DNA of 64,000 bases, from positions 1 through 64,000 of the forward strand of contig CAMWRW010000003.1 of NCBI GenBank assembly GCA_947176755.1. The letters run 5' to 3'. The DNA comes from an uncultured Porphyromonadaceae bacterium. Lineage in GTDB: Bacteria > Bacteroidota > Bacteroidia > Bacteroidales > Muribaculaceae. A model generated the notes under the pieces. It was not told the origin of the DNA. It made no database searches and saw only the letters and a list, made by a program, of their open reading frames with translations. The translations under genes were made by a program, and so were the position numbers. Below, one piece after another: positions 60,237 to 64,000 of the stretch; the first letter of the stretch is position 1, and each line of letters begins with the position of its first letter.

Positions 60237-61037
60237 ATGAAACTATCAAAAATTTTAGGAAGCGCGGCTCTCGCCTGCCTTCTTCTTGCTCCGGCCGCAC
60301 CGGCCTCAGCTCAGTTCAATCTGAAAAAGGCAATCAACGCCGGCACAAAGACTGTGCAGGCCCTTACAATCACCGATGAACAGATGGCCTCTTACGTTAA
60401 GGAATCGGTCGACTGGATGGATAAGCACAACCCTGTCCTTCCTGAGGATGATCCCTACACGATCCGTCTTCGCAAACTGACGGAGGGAATCACCGAAGCA
60501 GATGGAATTCCTTTGAACTTTAAGGTTTATCATGTGATTGATGTGAACGCGTTCGCCTGTCCGGACGGTTCTGTCAGAGTTTTCTCATCGCTTATGGACA
60601 TTATGAATGACGATGAGCTTATGGGCGTTATCGGCCATGAAATAGGCCATGTCCTGAAACGCCATTCAAAGAACGCGTTCAAGACCGAATTGCTTACCGG
60701 CGCGGCGAAAGACGCCATTTCGTCTACGGGTGGAGTCGCCGGCGCACTGACTGATTCCGCTCTCGGAAGCCTCGGAGAAAGCCTCATCAACGCGAAATAT
60801 TCTCAGAAACAAGAGAAGGAAGCTGACGATTGCGGTTATGATTTCCTCGTGGCCAACGGTCGCAATCCGTGGGGAATGGTGATGAGTTTCGAAAAACTTA
60901 GCAGCATGGAAGGGGATCAGGCCAAGACGAGCTATATCAACAAGATGTTCTCGTCGCATCCTGACACGAAAGACCGTATCAAACGTCTCTCGGCGCGCGC
61001 CACGAAGGATGGCTTCCAGCGTCCGGCGGCTGAATGA
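60237..61037 (+). CDS. M48-family metallopeptidase, exported
   Basis: A 266-residue zinc protease. The signal peptide covers about residues 1-25 (cleavage near ASA-Q). The zinc motif HEIGH gives His134, Glu135 and His138, and Glu195 in KQEKEADDCG is the third ligand as in M48B (LoiP/YcaL- or BepA-like) proteases. Such enzymes act in the periplasm on misfolded outer-membrane proteins. The sequence NAFACPDGSVRVFSSLMD just before the motif is also typical. Single gene with its own promoter. Confidence 0.92.
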   Translation: MKLSKILGSAALACLLLAPAAPASAQFNLKKAINAGTKTVQALTITDEQMASYVKESVDWMDKHNPVLPEDDPYTIRLRKLTEGITEADGIPLNFKVYHVIDVNAFACPDGSVRVFSSLMDIMNDDELMGVIGHEIGHVLKRHSKNAFKTELLTGAAKDAISSTGGVAGALTDSALGSLGESLINAKYSQKQEKEADDCGYDFLVANGRNPWGMVMSFEKLSSMEGDQAKTSYINKMFSSHPDTKDRIKRLSARATKDGFQRPAAE

Positions 61038-61049
61038 GAATCTGAACTA

Positions 61050-61087
61050 AGACCCCGTTCCCCAGTATTTCTTGTGGGTTGGGGTCT
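61050..61087. terminator. Weak hairpin between convergent genes
   Basis: AGACCCC pairs with GGGGTCT, with an inner CCCA/TGGG. The T tract is poor. It lies between the peptidase gene and the convergent glycosyltransferase gene. Confidence 0.35.
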
Positions 61088-62138
61088 AATGCCAAAGGAG
61101 GTAGGCGGCCCGGCCGCCTGCCGAAGTATAGGCTGAAAGGAAACGTAATAACAGGCGACGTCCTCCGCCCAATGACGTGGAGGACAACGCTTTCTCCATC
61201 AGGGCACGCGATAAATCGCCGTGCCCTTCCCTTTTATAGAGGGCTGCCAGAATTGCGCGTCGGTAGGATATCATTCCGTGAAGGCGGCGTTTGGTGTATC
61301 CCCGGAAAGGACCGCTTTCCACTCGCTCGGAAGGCAGGCGGTCGATGATCGTGTCGAAAATATCGAGCGTCGCTTCCCAGGCTCCCGTTTTGGCCGCATA
61401 AGAGGTCCCCGTGATTGACTCTTTCTGAGGATATATCTGAGCCTCAACTTGATCAAGCACCCTAATCCTCGGACCGGCCAAAAGCAGCCGGAAGGCGACT
61501 TCCCAGTCGTTCCAAACGGCTGCCTCTACATTCCACCCTCCTGCCCCTCGGAGAAATTCAGTCCGGACCATGAAGGCCTGCGTGCAGAGCATTCCGTTGA
61601 ATATATGTCGTCGAGCTATGCATCTCTTGGAAAAGGGCTTCACGCGACTTCTTCCGCTTTGGCAGACGCATACTTTCCAATAAACGATATCTGCATCGGA
61701 GGAGGCCTCCATCGCATCGGCGGCAAGGGAGGGAACCATTTCGTCGTCTGAATCAAAGAAATAGACCCAATCCGTAGAAACTTCCGCCAGCCCGCGGTTG
61801 CGCGCAGCAGAAGCTCCGGGGGTCGGTTCTTCAAACAGGTCGAGTCGGAATCGGGGATCATTACCTGGTTGTTCGCAAAGATTGGAGGAAACCTTGTTGA
61901 CCGTCACCCACTCTCGGACGGCCTCGGGAGTAGCGTCACTCGAACCGTTGTCTACAACCACCACCCGGAGAGGCCGGAAGGTCTGTCGCAATGCACTGTC
62001 AAGACATCTGCCGATAAGTCGCGCTCTGTTGCGCACGGGCACCACAATTGTCAGTCCGCCACCTGCAATTTGCGGTCGGCTCTTGACAAGTGGCTTTCGC
62101 CCTCCTTCTTGCTCTCCTCGCTCCTTTTCCGGGTTCAT
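61086..62138 (-). CDS. Glycosyltransferase family 2
   Basis: A 350-residue GT-A enzyme. TIVVPVRNRARLIGRCLDSALRQ is the family start, VVVDNGSSDATPEAV gives the nucleotide-binding Asp, and FFDSDDEMVP is the DxD-type metal site. SAARNRGLAEVSTDWVYF precedes it. The C-terminal third is helical. The donor sugar is unknown; it likely adds a residue in a surface polysaccharide or glycoprotein glycan. The ATG is five bases downstream of a -7 box, so the messenger is probably leaderless. Divergent from the next glycosyltransferase. Confidence 0.9.
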   Translation of the reverse strand: MNPEKERGEQEGGRKPLVKSRPQIAGGGLTIVVPVRNRARLIGRCLDSALRQTFRPLRVVVVDNGSSDATPEAVREWVTVNKVSSNLCEQPGNDPRFRLDLFEEPTPGASAARNRGLAEVSTDWVYFFDSDDEMVPSLAADAMEASSDADIVYWKVCVCQSGRSRVKPFSKRCIARRHIFNGMLCTQAFMVRTEFLRGAGGWNVEAAVWNDWEVAFRLLLAGPRIRVLDQVEAQIYPQKESITGTSYAAKTGAWEATLDIFDTIIDRLPSERVESGPFRGYTKRRLHGMISYRRAILAALYKREGHGDLSRALMEKALSSTSLGGGRRLLLRFLSAYTSAGGRAAYLLWH

Positions 62139-62142
62139 AATC

Positions 62143-62174
62143 CAAATTTAAATCTTTTCTTTAAGGCTGCCAAA
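62143..62174 (-). promoter_or_regulatory. Promoter giving a leaderless mRNA for the glycosyltransferase at 61086
   Basis: On the minus strand TTTG (62171-62174), 20 bases, TAAATTTG (62143-62150). The ATG begins five bases later, so transcription and translation would start at about the same base. Confidence 0.7.
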
Positions 62175-62181
62175 TTTTTTG

Positions 62182-62189
62182 TAATTTTG
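62182..62189 (+). promoter_or_regulatory. Promoter giving a leaderless mRNA for the glycosyltransferase at 62195
   Basis: TAATTTTG followed by C lies six bases before the ATG at 62195. No clear TTG at the right spacing. The promoter lies beside that of the divergent gene. Confidence 0.55.
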
Positions 62190-62194
62190 CATAT

Positions 62195-63199
62195 ATGAGT
62201 TCCCGACAAACTGAATTTTCCGTTACTAATGTTTGCGACACGCCCAAGCCTCTCGTGTCGGTGCTTGTCGTGACATATAATCAGGAGGATACTCTCGGTC
62301 GGACCATTGATTCACTGCTTGCCCAGGATCTTGAAGAACCGTGGGAGATCCTGATATGTGACGATGCCTCGACCGACGGCACGGCCCGTGTGGCACGAAG
62401 ATATGCCGACGCCCACCCCGACCGCATCCGTCTGATAGTGCGCGACAGGAATCTGGGAGTTCAGGGGAATTATTTCGACGGAGTCCGCCGCTGTCGGGCG
62501 GATTTGATTGCGGATTGCGCCGGCGATGATTTCTGGTGCGACCCGACTAAACTGAGACGCCAGCTGGAGCTTATGAGGGAACACCCTGAGGTTTCGCTTG
62601 TTCACACGGGATGGAGCTATCTTCGACCTGACGGAACCACGTCGCTCCATACCCAGGCTCCGGAATATTCGGCGCCTATTACGCCGGGACGAAAGATCCT
62701 TCAGGCGCTCGTAAGCCGCGAACGTGCGGTTCTTATCCATCTCTGCACGGCCCTCTACCGTAAATCCCCGGTGATTGAAGCCCTCGATCGCTTCCCTGAG
62801 CTGATGCTCAACCCCTCATTCCTTGTCGAGGATCTGCAGATAATGGCATTTGAGGCAGCCGCCGGAGATATTGCATACATTCCTGACGACACTCTCCGCT
62901 ACTCGGTCGGTCACGATTCGATTTCTACGCCCAAGTCGATGAATAAGGAATTTGACTTCGCGTTTGCCACTTTTTTGCTGCGCGAGGCTCTGGCGCGACA
63001 TTTCTCCCTGCCCGACCGGGCGATGAAGCCTTATCGACGCACGATGCTTCCGTTCATTGCCTCCCGGGCCTTCCGAGGAGGTTCGACTGAAAGAATGTCG
63101 AGGCTTCACATGGAACTGCACCGCCTCGGACTGCGAGCGCCGCTTAAAACAAGACTCTATTCCATGCTGCTTAAGCTCAAGAATCTAAAATCGCGCTAA
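62195..63199 (+). CDS. Glycosyltransferase family 2
   Basis: A 334-residue GT-A enzyme. VSVLVVTYNQEDTLGRTIDSLLAQ, ILICDDASTDGTARVARRYADAHPDRI and DCAGDDFWCDPTKLRRQLELM (metal-binding DD) are typical of GT2. The C-terminal half has no specific mark. Donor unknown. It starts next to the divergent glycosyltransferase, apparently leaderless, and is followed four bases later by the flippase gene. The two would form the beginning of a surface-polysaccharide operon extending right. Confidence 0.9.
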   Translation: MSSRQTEFSVTNVCDTPKPLVSVLVVTYNQEDTLGRTIDSLLAQDLEEPWEILICDDASTDGTARVARRYADAHPDRIRLIVRDRNLGVQGNYFDGVRRCRADLIADCAGDDFWCDPTKLRRQLELMREHPEVSLVHTGWSYLRPDGTTSLHTQAPEYSAPITPGRKILQALVSRERAVLIHLCTALYRKSPVIEALDRFPELMLNPSFLVEDLQIMAFEAAAGDIAYIPDDTLRYSVGHDSISTPKSMNKEFDFAFATFLLREALARHFSLPDRAMKPYRRTMLPFIASRAFRGGSTERMSRLHMELHRLGLRAPLKTRLYSMLLKLKNLKSR

Positions 63200-63203
63200 G
63201 CCT

Positions 63204-64000
63204 ATGCAGCAGAACACCCGCAGCTCTCAGGAAGATATGCCTCCGAAAGGGCATGACAATTCCGAAAATTCCTACCGCAGTATTCTCAAGGGGACATCCC
63301 TGTTCGGAGGAGTTCAGATTTTTCAGATTCTGATCAACCTGATCAGAGGCAAGTTTGTAGCCATCCTTCTCGGTCCGGCGGGGATGGGTATCAATTCTCT
63401 TTTCACATCGACAAATAATGCGCTCGTCCAGGCATCGAGTCTTGGATTGAATCTGGCTTATTCCAAGGAGGTCGCCTCGGCACGCAACGAAGATCCCTCG
63501 CGCCTCAACAGCGTGGTGTCGAGCGCTATCCATGCCATGCGCGGAGCCTCTCTTCTGGGGGCTCTTTTCTGCTTTCTCTTTTCAGGGTGGCTCAGCGAAT
63601 TCACTTTCGGTTCGCGCGAATATGCATGGCAATTCATGATGCTTGCAGTCGGCGTGCTTCTCTCAGTGTCGGCCAACGGCAAACTGGCCATTCTGCAGGG
63701 CCTCCACCGGGTGAGAATTCTTTCGAAGGCTTCTCTCGTCGGGGGGCTTACGGGTCTGCTCGGGGGCGTGCCGCTGTATTATTTTTTCGGTCGGCAGGGA
63801 ATCGTGCCGGCAATTGTGCTTCTTGCGCTGACGACGTGGATTTTCTATACTTTCGCGCTCCGGCGGACAATCACCGACAGACGGGAGGCTTTCAGTCGGC
63901 GCTCGCATTGGCCTGCCATACGCAGAATGCTTGCCCTCGGCGTCGTGATGATGGCAACCACTTTGGCCGCTACCGCCGCCATTTTTCTGCTCAATGTGAT
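63204..64000 (+). CDS. Polysaccharide flippase (Wzx/PST family), partial at right edge
   Basis: The first 265 residues of a polytopic membrane protein. It starts with about 30 hydrophilic residues (MQQNTRSSQEDM), then shows SYRSILKGTSLFGGVQIFQILINLIRGKFVAILLGPAGMG, which is typical of Wzx-like flippases, with further membrane segments at about 105-125, 135-155 and 175-230. Such proteins move undecaprenyl-linked oligosaccharide across the inner membrane. It continues past the window. It is four bases after the glycosyltransferase, so the two are co-transcribed. Confidence 0.85.
   Translation, partial: MQQNTRSSQEDMPPKGHDNSENSYRSILKGTSLFGGVQIFQILINLIRGKFVAILLGPAGMGINSLFTSTNNALVQASSLGLNLAYSKEVASARNEDPSRLNSVVSSAIHAMRGASLLGALFCFLFSGWLSEFTFGSREYAWQFMMLAVGVLLSVSANGKLAILQGLHRVRILSKASLVGGLTGLLGGVPLYYFFGRQGIVPAIVLLALTTWIFYTFALRRTITDRREAFSRRSHWPAIRRMLALGVVMMATTLAATAAIFLLNV

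Overview
The window reads as a chromosomal segment of a gut-type Bacteroidota, order Bacteroidales, perhaps near Muribaculaceae (the family is an inference). Seen in the sequence: many gene starts are preceded by the Bacteroidota -7 box TAnnTTTG, often with TTG or TTTG 19-21 bases upstream. Coding DNA is moderately GC-rich, while the gaps are AT-rich. The protein repertoire is also typical of the phylum: a fused MurF-alanine racemase, IspG with an internal insert, DUF2851, DUF3098, DUF3467, DUF4492 and DUF4831 proteins, and secreted proteins ending in a C-terminal sorting-like domain. I see no rRNA, tRNA, insertion sequence, prophage or CRISPR array.

Layout. 1-2862: pseudaminic-acid genes (pseC cut by the left edge, pseB, pseI) on the minus strand. 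3232-9531: a lipoprotein, a 1501-residue secreted multidomain protein and an outer-membrane barrel. 9617-12842: peptide transporter and SufE diverging from greA and a HIT protein. 12994-19126: iron alcohol dehydrogenase, acyl-CoA ligase, UbiA prenyltransferase with a HAD phosphatase, and a C69 dipeptidase. 19565-22472: a TraB/GumN protein followed by an ABC-permease-GntR module. 22512-31462: MBL hydrolase, RsmI-like and RsmF-like methyltransferases, copper ATPase, copper-chaperone-like protein, tcdA, a LolD-like ATPase, a DUF3467 protein and cysS. 31551-35243: an AT-rich island with a serpin, an unknown secreted protein and a C10 cysteine protease. 35539-42428: thioredoxin-like protein, ispG, a PAP2-like protein, an RluA-like synthase, DUF2851, rubrerythrin and recO. 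42870-47173: DUF4492, then the minus-strand operon ftsX-DUF3098-uppP-truB and queA. 47396-53410: mtaB, glycosyltransferase, surE and murF/alr. 53433-58961: xseB, xseA, DUF4831, nnr and fba. 59126-64000: three glycosyltransferases, an M48 peptidase and the start of a polysaccharide flippase.

Common themes are envelope building (UppP, MurF/Alr, FtsX, UbiA, flippase, glycosyltransferases, pseudaminate), RNA modification (QueA, TruB, RluA-like, MtaB, TcdA, RsmF-like, RsmI-like) and secreted proteins.

The most notable non-coding signal is a family of four short, self-contained transcription units, each with a -7 box, a shared core containing TTTTTCAT, and a terminator hairpin with a GGGA-type loop. 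They lie at about 2962, 19247, 40713 and 42669. A longer structured RNA candidate lies before murF/alr. The most notable coding signal is the AT-rich protease/serpin island.
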